Below the pieces are notes generated by a model that saw only the letters and a list, made by a program, of their open reading frames with translations, was not told the origin of the DNA and did not search any database. A program made the translations under genes and the position numbers. From the NCBI GenBank assembly GCA_009823505.1, contig VZQC01005691.1:163324-227323 (forward strand): a DNA stretch of 64,000 nt, written 5' to 3'. Positions 12,006 through 23,505 of this stretch are shown here, piece by piece; position 1 is the stretch's first letter, and the number at the start of each line of letters is the position of its first letter. The DNA is from Rhizomys pruinosus (Eukaryota; Chordata; Mammalia; Rodentia; Spalacidae).

Positions 12006-15004
12006 CTTTTAAGCATTTTCTTTGAGAGAATAAACAAGATAGACAGACCTCTAGCCCAGTTAACCAAAAGAAAGAAGGAATAACTCCAAATCAATAGAAT
12101 CTGTGATGAAAGGGGAAATATCACAACAGACAATGAAAAGATCCAGACAATCATATGGGAATACTTCAAAAACCTATACTCTACTAAGTTTGAAAACCTA
12201 GAAGAAATGGATGAATATCTGAAATCCTGGGAATCACCAAAGCTCAACTAAGAAGAGATCAACAGCTTAAATAGACAAATAACATATGAAGAAATTGAAG
12301 ATGTAATAAGAAGCCTCCCATCCAAGAAAAGCCCAGGCCCAGATGGTTTCACGGCAGAATTCTATAAAATATTTCAAAAAGACTTACAACCATCACTGCT
12401 CAAGTTGTTTAGAAGGATACAAATGGAGGGAGTTCTCCCAGAATCCTTCTATGAAGCCAGCATCACTCTATTACCAAAACCAGGCAAAGATACAACCACA
12501 AAAGAGAACTATAGACCCATCTCCTTAATAAACACAGATGCAAAAATTCTAAATAAAATACTTGCAAATCACATACAGATCCACATCAAGAAGATCATCC
12601 ACCATGACCAAGTTGGATTCATTCCAGAAATGCAGGGATGGTTCAATATACAAAAACCAATAAATGTCATCAAACATATAAATGAACTAAAAGACAAAAA
12701 CCATACAATCATCTCAATTGACGCAGAAAAAGCCTTTGACAAAATCCAGCATCCTGTCATGCTTAAAGTCCTAGAGGGAATTGGATTGGAGGGATCATTC
12801 CTTAATGTAATCAAGGCCATATACAGGAAACCCACAGCCAATATCATCCTCAATGGGGAAATGATAGAAGCATTCCCCTTAAAGGTAGGAACTCAACAAG
12901 GCTGCCCCTGTCACCACTCCTTTTCAATATAGTGCTTGAAACACTTGCTAGGATAATGAAGCAAGAAAAGGAAATTAAAGGAGTTCTAATTGGAAAAGAG
13001 GAAGTCAAGATTTCCCTTTTTGCTGATGATATGATTGTTTACTTAAGGGATGCTAATAACTCCACCAGAAAACTCCTAGAAACGATTAAGAGGTTCAGTA
13101 AAGTGGCAAGATACAAAATAAATCTAGAAAAATCAGTAGCCTTTCTTTACACCAACAACAGGCAACTGGAGAAGGAATTCAAGGAGACCTTCCCACTCAC
13201 AATAGCCTCAAAAACAATAAAATACATAGGAACAAACCTAACCAAACACACCAAGGATCTCTACAACAAAAAATTTAAACCTTTAAAGAAAGAAATTGAA
13301 AAAGACATCAGAAGATGGAAAAACCTCCCATGCTCATGGATTGGGAAAATAAACTTAGTAAAAATGTCCATTCTACACAAACTTTTGTACAGATTTAATG
13401 CAATCCCAATTAAAATCCCCAAGACTTGGAAAAAAAATTCTTAATTTCATTTGGAAAAACAAAAGACCCCGAATAGCCAAAACAACCTTGAGTGAAAAAA
13501 GCAATACAGGGGGGAATCTCTATACCAGACTTCAAACTATACTACAGGGCTATAGTCATAAAAACAGCTTGGTATTGGTACAGAAACAGACCAGTTGACC
13601 AATGGAACAAAACTGAAGATCCAAACCTGAGCACATATAATTTCAGCCACCTCATATTCGACAGGGGGGCCAAGAAGACACAATGGAGGAAAGACAGCAT
13701 CTTCAGCAAGTGGTGTTGGCAAAACTGGATCACCACCTGTAGAAGAATCAAAGTAAACCCCTACCTCTCGCCCTGTACAATAGTCAATTCCAGATGGATC
13801 AAAGACCTCAATGTGAAATCCAAAACTCTGGAGGCCATAGAAGAAAAACTTGGCAGCAGAGTACAAGACATAGGCGTAGGAAAAGACTTCCTAAATCAGA
13901 CAGCAGCTGCACAAAAATTAAGGTCGACAATTGACAAAAGCTTCATCAAACTCAAAAGCTTCTGTACATCAAAAGAAACAATAAAGGAAGTGAAGAGAAA
14001 ACCCACAGAGTGGGAGGAAACCTTCACTGCAAATACATCTGACAAATCATTGATTTCCAGAGTATACAAACTACTCAAAAAACAAAGAAGAAACAAAACA
14101 AATGAATCACTCAAAAGATGGAGCAAAGAACTGAATAGAGACTTCACAAAGGAAGAATTAGAGATGGCTGAGAAACATCTCAAAAAATGTTCAACATCAC
14201 TAATAATTAGGGAAATGCAAATTAAAACCACTTTAAGATATCATCTCACTCCGATAAGACTGGCTAGGATCAAGAAAACAAATGATGCCAAGTGCTGGAG
14301 AGGTTGTGGGGAAAGGGGAACACTCATCCATTGCTGGTGGGAATGTAAACTTGTACAGCCACTATGGAAAGCAGTGTGGAGAACCCTTAGAAGACTCAAA
14401 ATGAGCCTGCCATTTGACCCAGTCATACCACTCCTGGGTATATACCCACAAGACACAACTTACTGCAAAGATACATGCACAGCTATGTTTATTGCAGCTC
14501 TGTTCACAATAGCAAAAAGCTGGAACCAGCCCAGGTGCCCTTCAACTGACGAGTGGATAGAGAAAATGTGGTACATGTATACAATGGAATACTATGCAGC
14601 AGTAAAGAGGGACAACATCATGAAATTTGCAGGTAAATGGATGGAGCTGGAAGACATTATGTTAAGTGAAGTAACACAGTCCCAGAAAAACAAACGACAA
14701 ATGGTGTCCCTCATATGTGGATGCTAGTACCAACAACCCAGATATAAATATTTCTCATGGAGAGGGATGCATAGTAAAAGAACAACAACAGAAAGACTGC
14801 ATCAGAAAATGGACTGAAATGGTGAATTGGGAAGGGGGGATGGGTGGGAGAGGGACACGGATGTATATTCAATCAAGGCATATTTAATTGATGTGAGTTC
14901 AGCAAGTACTCAGTTTCACCTAGACACTGTCTACAGGATACATGGTGTTTTAGGACTTAGTAAAAGTAAATATGTGTATATTAAACAACATTGGTTTACA
15001 GACT
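12006..15004 (+). mobile_element. LINE-1 3' half (ORF2 reverse transcriptase to 3'UTR), cleaner copy
   Basis: Begins in the linker between endonuclease and reverse transcriptase (TTTGAGAGAATAAACAAG), continues through the RT and Cys-rich C-terminal region, has the ORF2 stop at 14725-14727 and a 3'UTR that runs toward the N gap at 15005. Sequence quality here is clearly better than in 6787-12005. The 3' end of the element and its A tail are not visible. Confidence 0.9.
12200..14727 (+). pseudogene. L1 ORF2 relic: reverse transcriptase and C-terminal domain, frameshifted
   Basis: Encodes the ORF2 protein of LINE-1, which nicks DNA and reverse-transcribes L1 and SINE RNA. Three reading segments can be followed: 12405-12932 (fingers/palm, including the [14 protein letters not shown] stretch), 12932-13444 (palm with the catalytic FADD motif at 13019-13030), and 13492-14727 (connection plus C-terminal zinc-knuckle-like region, C-W-R-G-C-G then C-W-W-E-C). 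Frameshifts lie near 12905 (before PLLFNI-equivalent), in an A-run near 13430, and near 13490. No intact ORF2 exists. Downstream of 13492 the frame is open for 411 codons, so this L1 was young before it broke, or the shifts are consensus errors. Confidence 0.88.
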
Positions 15005-15941
15005 NNNNNNNNNNNNNNNNNNNNNNNNNNNNNNNNNNNNNNNNNNNNNNNNNNNNNNNNNNNNNNNNNNNNNNNNNNNNNNNNNNNNNNNNNNNNNNNN
15101 NNNNNNNNNNNNNNNNNNNNNNNNNNNNNNNNNNNNNNNNNNNNNNNNNNNNNNNNNNNNNNNNNNNNNNNNNNNNNNNNNNNNNNNNNNNNNNNNNNNN
15201 NNNNNNNNNNNNNNNNNNNNNNNNNNNNNNNNNNNNNNNNNNNNNNNNNNNNNNNNNNNNNNNNNNNNNNNNNNNNNNNNNNNNNNNNNNNNNNNNNNNN
15301 NNNNNNNNNNNNNNNNNNNNNNNNNNNNNNNNNNNNNNNNNNNNNNNNNNNNNNNNNNNNNNNNNNNNNNNNNNNNNNNNNNNNNNNNNNNNNNNNNNNN
15401 NNNNNNNNNNNNNNNNNNNNNNNNNNNNNNNNNNNNNNNNNNNNNNNNNNNNNNNNNNNNNNNNNNNNNNNNNNNNNNNNNNNNNNNNNNNNNNNNNNNN
15501 NNNNNNNNNNNNNNNNNNNNNNNNNNNNNNNNNNNNNNNNNNNNNNNNNNNNNNNNNNNNNNNNNNNNNNNNNNNNNNNNNNNNNNNNNNNNNNNNNNNN
15601 NNNNNNNNNNNNNNNNNNNNNNNNNNNNNNNNNNNNNNNNNNNNNNNNNNNNNNNNNNNNNNNNNNNNNNNNNNNNNNNNNNNNNNNNNNNNNNNNNNNN
15701 NNNNNNNNNNNNNNNNNNNNNNNNNNNNNNNNNNNNNNNNNNNNNNNNNNNNNNNNNNNNNNNNNNNNNNNNNNNNNNNNNNNNNNNNNNNNNNNNNNNN
15801 NNNNNNNNNNNNNNNNNNNNNNNNNNNNNNNNNNNNNNNNNNNNNNNNNNNNNNNNNNNNNNNNNNNNNNNNNNNNNNNNNNNNNNNNNNNNNNNNNNNN
15901 NNNNNNNNNNNNNNNNNNNNNNNNNNNNNNNNNNNNNNNNN
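15005..15941. other. Assembly gap (937 N)
   Basis: Continuous Ns. The left flank is L1 3'UTR and the right flank is unrelated, so the L1 3' end and its target-site duplication are lost in the gap. Confidence 1.
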
Positions 15942-16559
15942 CATGGCTGATGCCACAAGCTTACATCCTCTAGTGGTTAGGAGAAGTTATAAGCCACAGT
16001 AAGACCTTGTCATCTTTTACAGAAAAAATATAATTCATGAATTAGCATACCATCCAAACATCTGTGTCTATACCAAAGTAACCTACCATAATAATTAGTA
16101 CTGTTTAAATACCTATATATCTAATTGCTTGTGCTTCATTAGTAGGATTAAGAGGTTATACCTGGACAAACTGTCAACCCATGAAAGGAAACAGCCAGAA
16201 CTGACCAGAGTCCAAAATGACATCTCCAGAGAAAGTAGACTGTTTTGCTTCTCATCCACCAGTATCCCTTTTCTAAGCCTAGGGAACAATCTGCAGAAGA
16301 GGGGGCATTGTCGAATGTAAAGGCTGCGATTGGGGTGAATGGTGAAACTACAGCAATATAGTCTGGACACTTATTTGATCAACTTGATTGTACTTACAAG
16401 CCCCTCCACCTGGATGGTGGGAGCCTTGGGCTGTGTGGGTTTGGGAATAGCTGCTTTCAAATTGGTTCTACATGAAGGATGCTTGTACTCATAACTTATT
16501 ACTTATTGTTAAAAAAATAAAAATTAAAAAATTGGAAAAAAAATTTTATATGAGCTAAC
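15942..16559. other. Unassigned DNA ending in an A-rich tract
   Basis: No exon recognised. An AT/A-rich tract at about 16509-16545 could be the tail of a + strand retroelement, but I cannot name one. Confidence 0.4.
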
Positions 16560-16812
16560 AGTTCTGGGAGAGTCCATAATGGCGAGGGAGGCATGGCAGC
16601 AGGAGGTGGCCAGAGCAGAAAGCCACGTGCCCAATGTCTCTAATCAGAGTGCAACTGAGAGAACTCTCAAAGCTTGTCCCTAGTGATGTGCTTCCTCCAG
16701 GATGGCCATGCCTCCTAAAGGTTCCATGACCTCCCAAACCGTGCCAGGAACCAGGGACCAAGTATCCAAATATTTGGAGCCCCTAGGAGACATTCGCATT
16801 CAAATCACCATG
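16560..16812 (-). mobile_element. MaLR-type LTR fragment
   Basis: On the minus strand this reads like a rodent MaLR LTR 5' portion: CATTTGAATGCGAATGTCTCC, then CCAAATATTTGGATACTTGG, GGCATGGCCATCCTGGAGGA. The ends are incomplete. Confidence 0.6.
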
Positions 16813-17336
16813 GAGAACATTTAAAACCCTGCTCTAAATAAGCTGCACCTCTTTTTCTTCATTCACATTATTCCTAAATTCAAAGAGAGTCAATATACTC
16901 AGATACCACTGATATTCACATTGGCAAACCCATGATTCTGATTGAGAAATAAGAACAACACAACCAAAACTATTAGATCAAATGTAAATGTTTACCTTTG
17001 GTAGGGGCTCAGAAATCTGCAGGTTTTATAGTTTTTGTTTTGGTAATAGGGGTCTTCATAATGAATATGCAAGAATCTTATAGGATTGTTCTTGATCTTA
17101 AATTAAGTTCAGAGGTGATGCTCATTTTATTTTTTTGTGTGACCTCAGTTATTTCTATTTTTAATTTGGAACTGCATATGAAAATTCTCTGGGGCATTAA
17201 TATCTTGGCAAGAACAAGAAATAATTTGATAAAGCATAAGAGACAGTGTTTACAGTCAACAGGTGTCACCAGCTCAGCTTCCCTTATGGATACTTAGCAA
17301 TATTTAGAAAATATTAAATTTTTTAAAAAATTTATT
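16813..17336. other. Unique intergenic DNA
   Basis: AT-rich; an apparent 99-codon reading frame at 16998-17297 has no recognisable domain or coding character. No repeat recognised. Confidence 0.5.
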
Positions 17337-17339
17337 TTG

Positions 17340-17568
17340 GGAGCTGGAGAGATGGCCTAGCGGTTAAGAGTGCCGACTGCTCTTGCAGAGGACCCGGGTT
17401 CGATCTCCAGCACCCACATGGCGGCTGAGAACCATCTTAACTCCAGTTCCAGGGGAATCCGACACCCTCTTCTTATGTCTGCAGCATTGCACGACACGGG
17501 TGCACAAACCTACATGCAGACAGTACATTCATACACATAAAAATAAATAAATAAAATAAATATATTTT
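17340..17568 (+). mobile_element. B2 SINE
   Basis: Starts gagctggagagatggcctag, has the B box GGTTCGATCTCC, the cacccacatgg block and an AAATAAAT tail. The flanking AAAAATTTATTTT-like sequence on both sides is consistent with a target duplication. Confidence 0.93.
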
Positions 17569-17585
17569 AAAAATTTATTTTTAAC

Positions 17586-17732
17586 AGCTGGACATGGTGG
17601 CGCATGCCTTTAATCTCAGCACTCGGGAGGCAGAGCCAGGTGGATCTCTGTGAGTTCAAAGCCAGCCTGGTCTACAGAGTGAGCTCCAGGCCAGCTAGGA
17701 CTAAAGGGAGACCCTGTCTCAAAAAAAAAAAA
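17586..17732 (+). mobile_element. B1 SINE
   Basis: Full-length B1, agctggacatggtggcgcat to the A-tail, inserted just beyond the preceding B2. Confidence 0.93.
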
Positions 17733-17946
17733 TTATTTTTAGTTTCTATGTATGAGTGTTTTGCCTGCATGTATGCAAGTGCATCACATACATGCACGGT
17801 CCCCATGAAGGCCAAAAGAGGGCATAGGAACCCTGTAACTGGGATTAAAGAAGGGTGTGAGCCATCATCTGGGTGCTGGGAACCATACCCCATTCCTCTG
17901 TAAGAACAGCGAGTGCTCTTAACTGCTGAGCCATTTCTCCAATCCA
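17733..17946 (-). mobile_element. B3/old B2 SINE
   Basis: Reverse-complement B2-superfamily member. The tRNA-like head is near 17890-17946 (ctcttaactgctgagccatttctcc), strongly diverged, with no clean target duplication. Confidence 0.75.
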
Positions 17947-18487
17947 AAGAGGAAAATTTATTTCAAAACAGTCTGTTCTAAAACAAACTCATTCTTGATG
18001 AGGGTAGGGTAAACTCCAAACATTTTAACTGTGTTTTGATAGAGAGTTTTAAATTAAAGGCAGATATAATTTTTTGTATTTTTCGGCTCCCCAAACAAAT
18101 GCCAGTTATAGATGTACTAAATTGACAGTCCTGCAATTGGATGTTGGCACAGGTAAGAGCATCCATTTTCTGGCTTGCAGTGCCTTATAAAACAAGCAAG
18201 CCACAGCACCAACACCCTCCTGTCCCCTCTCCACAATGCAAGCCTTTCTGAACTGACTTCTGTTGCATAGACACAGAATCCCTGGCCTTCTTCAGGGACC
18301 TGTTTTCAAGGGAATAAAATAGATGCTGTTCCTTTCCATTCATTCCCTTGATAGTAGTCCTGCATGTACATTTTCTGTTTAGACTTGGAAAAAAAAATTC
18401 TTGATTAGGCAATTAATTCTAAAGTGTTTGAGGAAAGCAATTTATAAATTAGTATATTAGTTCTCTTTTGGGTTTGATAAGTACCTT
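17947..18487. other. Unique intergenic DNA
   Basis: No repeat or exon recognised; short reading frames on the minus strand show no domain. Confidence 0.45.
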
Positions 18488-18500
18488 AAGATAGTGACTA

Positions 18501-18739
18501 GGGTCTGGAGAGATGGCCTAGTGTTTAAGAGTGCCGACTGCTCTTGCAGAGGACCCAGGTTTGATCCCCAGCACCCACATGGCGGCTAAGAACGGTCTTT
18601 TACTCCAGTTTCAGGGGAATCCGACGCCCTCTTCTGACCTCCACGACATTGCACGACATGGGTGCACAGACCTACATGCAGACACATACAAAAATAAATA
18701 ATTCTAAAAAAGTAAAAGATACTATGACATTTAAAAAAA
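18501..18739 (+). mobile_element. B2 SINE with 13-bp target-site duplication
   Basis: Complete B2 flanked by perfect AAGATAGTGACTA at 18488-18500 and 18740-18752. The A box is changed (cctagtgtttaag). Confidence 0.94.
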
Positions 18740-18893
18740 AAGATAGTGACTAATAAAAATCTAAAATTCCTTAGCATTTTCATCCACAGATTCCCCATTT
18801 CAGATCTGTGATAATTGTCCTTCCATTTATGCAATATGAAGAAAAAAATGAGAAAGTTAGTAATTCAGAAATTGATTTCTGTCATTTGTACCC

Positions 18894-19384
18894 TGTATTA
18901 GTTAGGGTTCTCTAAATAAACAGAACCAGTAGAACAAATATATCTATATCTATAACTATATCTACAGATTTCCTAATTTGCTCACAAGATAGAGTCTGAA
19001 TAGTCCAACAATAGCTGTCCCACATGGGAGAGGCTGAGAATCCAGGCAGTTGCTCAGTCCATGAGGGTGGATGTCTCAGTAGTCTCAATCTTGGGTGCTA
19101 AAGGCCTGATGGATTCCAGGAGATCTGCTGGTCTTAAGTCTATGCTGGGATCCAAAGAGTTAATCACAGCAGCAAGACGAACTCACCAGTGAGAAGGCAA
19201 GCAGCAAAAAAATCTGATGAGCTCCCTTCTGCGATGGCCTTTTATACCGGCTGCCATCGGAAGGTAACACCCATATTTAGGGTGGGTCATCCAGTTTGAG
19301 ATAATCTGAAGACCTCTTTCTCATATTTGTTCATCCCAAATCCAGTCAAACTGACACCCAGGATTAACAGGATTAACCATCACA
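18894..19384 (-). mobile_element. Solo MaLR LTR with 5-bp target duplication
   Basis: On the plus strand begins TGTATTAGTTAGGGTTCTCT and ends GGATTAACCATCACA, i.e. a TG...CA LTR read on the minus strand. It is flanked by the perfect 5-bp repeat TACCC (18889-18893, 19385-19389), the duplication size expected of ERVL-class integration. No internal region remains. Confidence 0.9.
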
Positions 19385-19674
19385 TACCCCCTAGAAACCA
19401 GATGTGTATAGAAACCAGAGGAAAACAAGAATTCAGAGAGCTCTGCAACTTCTATCATGACTGAAATAAATCACAATGATGAATTTTTCAAGCTATTATG
19501 TCTTCAAAGTCTAGGCTTGGCTTAAGTAAAGGAAGAATAAAATTTAAAAATGACTCCAACCTATTAGTTAATCTATTACTATTTTTCTCTAATACACTGA
19601 GCTATTTGCTTGCTACATCTTACATGTGAGATTCCAGGTGACTGAATGCTTTCTTTTTACTACAAAGTGCTTTT

Positions 19675-19792
19675 TTTTGGGGGGGGGAGGATCTCACTAT
19701 GTAGTCTAAGCTCATCTCAACTTCACAATTCTGCTTCCAGACCCCAAATTTGCACATGTATTACAGACATGTGCCACAAGACCTTGCCTCAA
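19675..19792 (-). mobile_element. Degenerate B1-like SINE
   Basis: T-run followed by 'gaggatctcactatgtagtctaagctcatc' and 'attacagacatgtgccacaag', a heavily mutated reverse B1. Confidence 0.55.
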
Positions 19793-19866
19793 TTTTTTTT
19801 AAACTCTTACATTTATTACTAAAATTGGTATTAGTTACTTTGTTTCTTTTTCTGTGTGTGAGCGCT

Positions 19867-19868
<2 letters not shown>

Positions 19869-19912
<44 letters not shown>
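19869..19912. repeat. (GT)n microsatellite
   Basis: Pure GT run of about 22 units. Confidence 0.97.
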
Positions 19913-19914
<2 letters not shown>

Positions 19915-19929
19915 TGCACGTTAGGAGCA

Positions 19930-20650
19930 GATCAGAAAGAGTTAATCAGAAGGAGTTAACTGTAGAAATAAGTTAGCTAAAGCTAGTCAGGTTCCCAAGT
20001 CTGGTTTCTATGACTACCTCTACAACACACCTTACCAGCAAGAGCACATTTCCCGCTATTCTGCCCCTGACTCCCAGTTCCCAGAGCTGTTTCAGGTCAA
20101 GATGAACTTTCCCAGTCCTGAGGGGTGCATTCCAGTCCTAAGGGCTGCTTCCCACTCTGGGGGGAGGGGGTGTCATTCCATTCCCCCAAGGGGTTCCATG
20201 TTTCTAGTCACAACCAATCAGCTTAAAGTTGCTTTATGTTTTCCAAGCAACTGCAAAATTCTCCTAGTTTGTGTGTGGGTTTTTTGGTTTGTTTGTTTGT
20301 TTGTTTTTTGAGACCGGGTCTTCCTGTAGTCCCAGTTATCCTGGAACTTACTTTGTAGACCAGGCTGGCCTTGAACTCACAGAGATCGGCCTGCCTCTGC
20401 CTCCCAAGTGCTGGGATTAAAGGGATGTGCCACTACATCCAGCCTAGTTTGTGGTCTTTATATTTAAAAACTCTCTGTAGCAAACAGTCGAGTTTGTACT
20501 CTTCCCTGCGTGGGTTGGGTAGCATCCCTGGTGCACCAACTCTCAACTGGCTTCCTGGTGCTCCAGCTTTCTCAATTGGCAACCCTTTCTTTTAAATAAA
20601 TTTTGTTTTAGAGACTGAATCCCGGGCTTGAGAGTTTTTCTGTGCAATTT
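19930..20650 (+). mobile_element. Possible solo retroviral LTR interrupted by a B1
   Basis: After removal of the B1 at 20274-20442, the remaining sequence has an LTR-like order: a promoter-like TATATTTAAAAACTC near 20460, and an AATAAA-type polyadenylation signal near 20596 (TTTTAAATAAATTTTG) shortly before the probable 3' end. The ends and family are not certain. It is an old endogenous element without visible coding sequence. Confidence 0.4.
20274..20442 (-). mobile_element. B1 SINE with 11-bp target-site duplication
   Basis: Reverse B1 flanked by CCTAGTTTGTG at 20263-20273 and 20443-20453. Confidence 0.92.
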
Positions 20651-20659
20651 TCAGAACCA

Positions 20660-20785
20660 ACATGCATACTGCTGGCTGGCCTGGAGCTTGCTATGTAGAA
20701 TAGACTGGCTTTGAACTCACAGAAATCCATCTGTCCCTGCCTCCTGAGTGCTGGCATTAAAGGTACATGCCACCATGTCCATTGG
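20660..20785 (-). mobile_element. B1-like SINE fragment
   Basis: Reverse B1 core (ggctggcctggagcttgctatg ... gcattaaaggtacatgccaccatg) with many substitutions. Confidence 0.65.
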
Positions 20786-20831
20786 GTAGTAGTTTCTTAA
20801 TGAGGAAAATGAATTACATTCTGTAAAATTA

Positions 20832-21056
20832 GTTTTTAAGATTTATTTTATTTTATGTATAAGTGTTTTTGCTTACATGTATGCATGTGTATCATCTGGA
20901 GGCTGGGTGCTCACAGAGGCCAGAAGACAGTGTTGAAACCCCTGGAACTGGAGTTATAGACCGTCGTGAGCCACTATGTGGATACGGGAAACTGAGTCCC
21001 AGTATTCTACAAGAGCAGCCAATGCTCTTAATCACCAAGCCACCTCTGCAGTTCTT
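20832..21056 (-). mobile_element. B3/old B2 SINE
   Basis: Reverse B2-family element with head near 21020-21056 (tgctcttaatcaccaagccacctctgcag) and diverged body. Confidence 0.75.
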
Positions 21057-21322
21057 AATCTTAAAAATTTTGATGGAATCTTTATTTGTTGACATGATAT
21101 CCTAATTTTAAAGTGAATATACTCTCATGAAATTGAATTAAAGCTTCTTCTGTGGTGCAAAAAAATCTCATGACAAATTATTCAACCTACACAGTGCTTG
21201 AATTACCAATAGTATGAGCCAGAATTTGCAATTCAATTTTTCTTATGATCATTGTAGGGACTTTTATTTCATTTAATAAGACTGGGATATTAAATTCTAA
21301 TTAGGCAGTGAAACAAAGAATA
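21057..21322. other. Unique AT-rich intergenic DNA
   Basis: No feature recognised. Confidence 0.45.
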
Positions 21323-21338
21323 GGTACATTGACTTTTT

Positions 21339-21589
21339 TTAAATTTTTTTTTTATTAATTTTATTTATTTCTGTATGTGTATGAATGTACTGTCTGCATG
21401 CAAGTTTGTGCACCCATGTCGTGCAACACCGCGAGGTCAGAAGAGGGTCTCGGATTCCCCTGGAGCTGGAGTTCTCCTGGAATTGGAGCTTCAGACGGTT
21501 CTTGGCCGCCATGTGGGTGCTGGGGATCGAACCCGGGTCCTCTGTAAGAGCAGTCGGTGCTCTTAACCGCTAGGCCATCTCTCCAGCCC
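21339..21589 (-). mobile_element. B2 SINE, subfamily with internal duplication, 16-bp target duplication
   Basis: Flanked by GGTACATTGACTTTTT at 21323-21338 and 21590-21605. On its own strand the body contains a second CTCCA(G/A)TTCCAGG block compared with the shorter B2s, an ~18-nt tandem duplication. The B box and A box are well kept. Confidence 0.94.
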
Positions 21590-21611
21590 GGTACATTGAC
21601 TTTTTAAAAAG

Positions 21612-21802
21612 TAAAGTCTCAGCCAGATGTGGCGGTATACACCTTTATTTCCAGCACTCAGGAGGCAGAGGCAGGCAGATCTCTGTGAGTTTAAGGCCAG
21701 CCTGGTCTACATAGTAAGTTCCAGGCCAGCTGGGGCTACAGGTAGACCCTGTCTCAAAAGGACTAAAAATAAATAAATAAATAAATAATAAATAAAATAA
21801 AA
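21612..21802 (+). mobile_element. B1 SINE with AAAT-rich tail
   Basis: Full B1 (cagccagatgtggcggtata ... accctgtctcaaaagg) with a tail expanded into AAATAAAT units. Confidence 0.9.
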
Positions 21803-22062
21803 GGTAAAGTTTCAACTTGTTATTTTAATTATTAATACATATTACTTATACAAATACATGGGATCCACATATACATGGATCACATATCGATCATGCTTTC
21901 CTTTCTCCTTGGTGTGATGAAATATACCTAACAAATGCAATTAAGGTAAAGTTTATTTCAAAATTTTATTTCAACTCACAGCATCAGGTTATAGTCCATC
22001 ATAGGAAGTCAATGCAGCAAGAATCTGAAGCAGTCGCTCATATCCTAGTCAGGAGTAGAGAG

Positions 22063-22291
22063 AGGGGCCTGGAAAGATGACCTAGTGGTTAAGAGCACCG
22101 ACTGCTCTTGCAGAGGACCCAGGTTCGATCCCCAGCACCCACATGGCGGCTGAAAACCATCTTTAACCCCAGTTCCAGGGAATCTGACACCTTCTTCTGA
22201 CCTCCGAAGCACAAACACATGCACCAACCTACTAACAAAATAACAAAAAAAAAAAAATGAAAATAATTTTAAAAAATTAAAAAAAAAAAAC
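22063..22291 (+). mobile_element. B2 SINE nested in an LTR
   Basis: Head cctggaaagatgacctagtgg, B box GGTTCGATCCCC, shortened middle and A-rich tail. Confidence 0.9.
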
Positions 22292-22376
22292 AGTAAGAGA
22301 GAGAAAAAGTTCAAAGGCTTAAAAAAAAAAAAAAAAAAAAAAGTTCACCAAGGCCTAAAAGCCAGCTAGTGCTCAC

Positions 22377-22527
22377 TTTTTTTTTTTGAGACAGAGGTCT
22401 CCCTGTAGCCCCAGCTGGCCTGGAACTCACTATTGTAGATTAGCGCTGGCCTTGAACCCACGCCAATATTGCTGCCTCTGCCTCCTGAGTGCTAGGATTT
22501 AAGGCATGTACCACCAGGCCCAGCTAA
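22377..22527 (-). mobile_element. B1 SINE nested in an LTR
   Basis: Reverse B1 with small insertions in the core (tattgtagattagcgctggcc). Confidence 0.85.
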
Positions 22528-22699
22528 TTCTCTCCCTTTTTATATCAGTCTAGGACCACAAGCTCAGGAAACAGTTCCACCCATAGTGGGTAGATCTTCC
22601 CACCTCAACTAATAAAATCAAAATAATCCTCCATAGGCAAGTCCCAGGCCTTCCGGTGATTCTAGATTTTGTCAAGTGGACAATTAAAACTAACCATCA

Positions 22700-23040
22700 A
22701 AGCACCCCCTTTCCTACAGGTTCATCACCTACCCCCCCTTCTACAGGTCTGTCACCCGCTTTCCCCTTTCTACAGACAGGTTCATTAGGAGCGTCTACTA
22801 TCAGGTCTTCCTTTTCTCCCTCCATCTCCCCCTTCTTCCTTCCCTTCCTCTCATTTTCTCTCTCTCTCTCTCTCCTCTCAAGTTTCCACATATGAAATAA
22901 CATGAATGCTCATTTCTTGCTAGTGCTAGTTATTAAAATAATTTAAGTGAAAATGTAAGTCCTGATTCTAATAAAATTAAATTATAATTTTGTGCTGCAT
23001 AATTTTACTAGATGTAAATTAATAAATCTGTAAAGAGTAG
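22700..23040. other. Pyrimidine-rich then AT-rich unique DNA
   Basis: 22700-22880 is C/T rich and ends in a (CT)n run (22858-22877). The rest is AT-rich. No exon seen. Confidence 0.5.
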
Positions 23041-23204
23041 TGTGATGGTTCTTGCTAATTGTCAACTTGACAATATCTAGAATCACCAGGAAGACTGGCC
23101 TCAGATGTGGGGATTATCTTAATTACATTAACTGAAGTTGCAAACCACAAACTCTGTGAGCAGCAGCATTCCTTAGGCAAGGTGCGGGGATGGGGCCGGG
23201 TTGC

Positions 23205-23221
23205 GGGGGGGGGGGGGGGGG
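23205..23221. repeat. G17 homopolymer
   Basis: Seventeen consecutive G inside the LTR. Confidence 0.9.
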
Positions 23222-23475
23222 TCCTGGATGGTCTGATGGTCTGGGAGTGGAGCAACAGAGCTGAGAGCCAGCATGCACGCAGTTACTATGCTTCTTTGCC
23301 TGCTTCCAGCTTCTGCTGCTATGATTTCCAGTCATGATGGACTGTAATCTGGAAGTGTGTGTAAAGAAGCCCTTCCTTTTCCCCTTAAATTATTTTGGCC
23401 AGAATATTTCCTGGAAGTGTGTACGTAAATAAACCCTTTCTTCTCCCGCCCCCTTGTGTTACTTTGGACAGAATA

Positions 23476-23505
23476 CTTCTCAGCCTTTTGGCTATGATCA
23501 AGTGA
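23476..23505 (+). pseudogene. Truncated U2 snRNA (5' end) insertion
   Basis: The insert reads CTTCTCAGCCTTTTGGCTAT followed by GATCAAGTG. U2 snRNA begins ATCGCTTCTCGGCC, then TTTTGGCTAAGATCAAGTG; the match covers roughly U2 nucleotides 5-33 with two substitutions. U2 is the spliceosomal RNA that pairs with the branch site. Flanking 6-bp direct repeats AGAATA (23470-23475 and 23506-23511) indicate a retrotransposed fragment. It lacks everything after about nucleotide 33 and is certainly not functional as U2. Confidence 0.75.

Larger units (their letters stand above)
21912..22699 (-). mobile_element. MaLR-type LTR interrupted by a B2 and a B1
   Basis: The right end, read on the minus strand, is TGATGGTTAGTTTTAATTG then CCACTTGACAAAATCTAG, a MaLR LTR start. 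The left part carries the tttattt/caactcacagcatc LTR 3' region. A B2 (22063-22291) and a B1 (22377-22527) are inserted within it. Confidence 0.65.

Noticed and set aside
13492..14727. 411-codon frame as a host gene
   Set aside because: It is the C-terminal part of LINE-1 ORF2, with the L1 3'UTR directly downstream.
14827..16002. Frames of over 300 codons
   Set aside because: Almost entirely unknown bases in the 937-base N gap.
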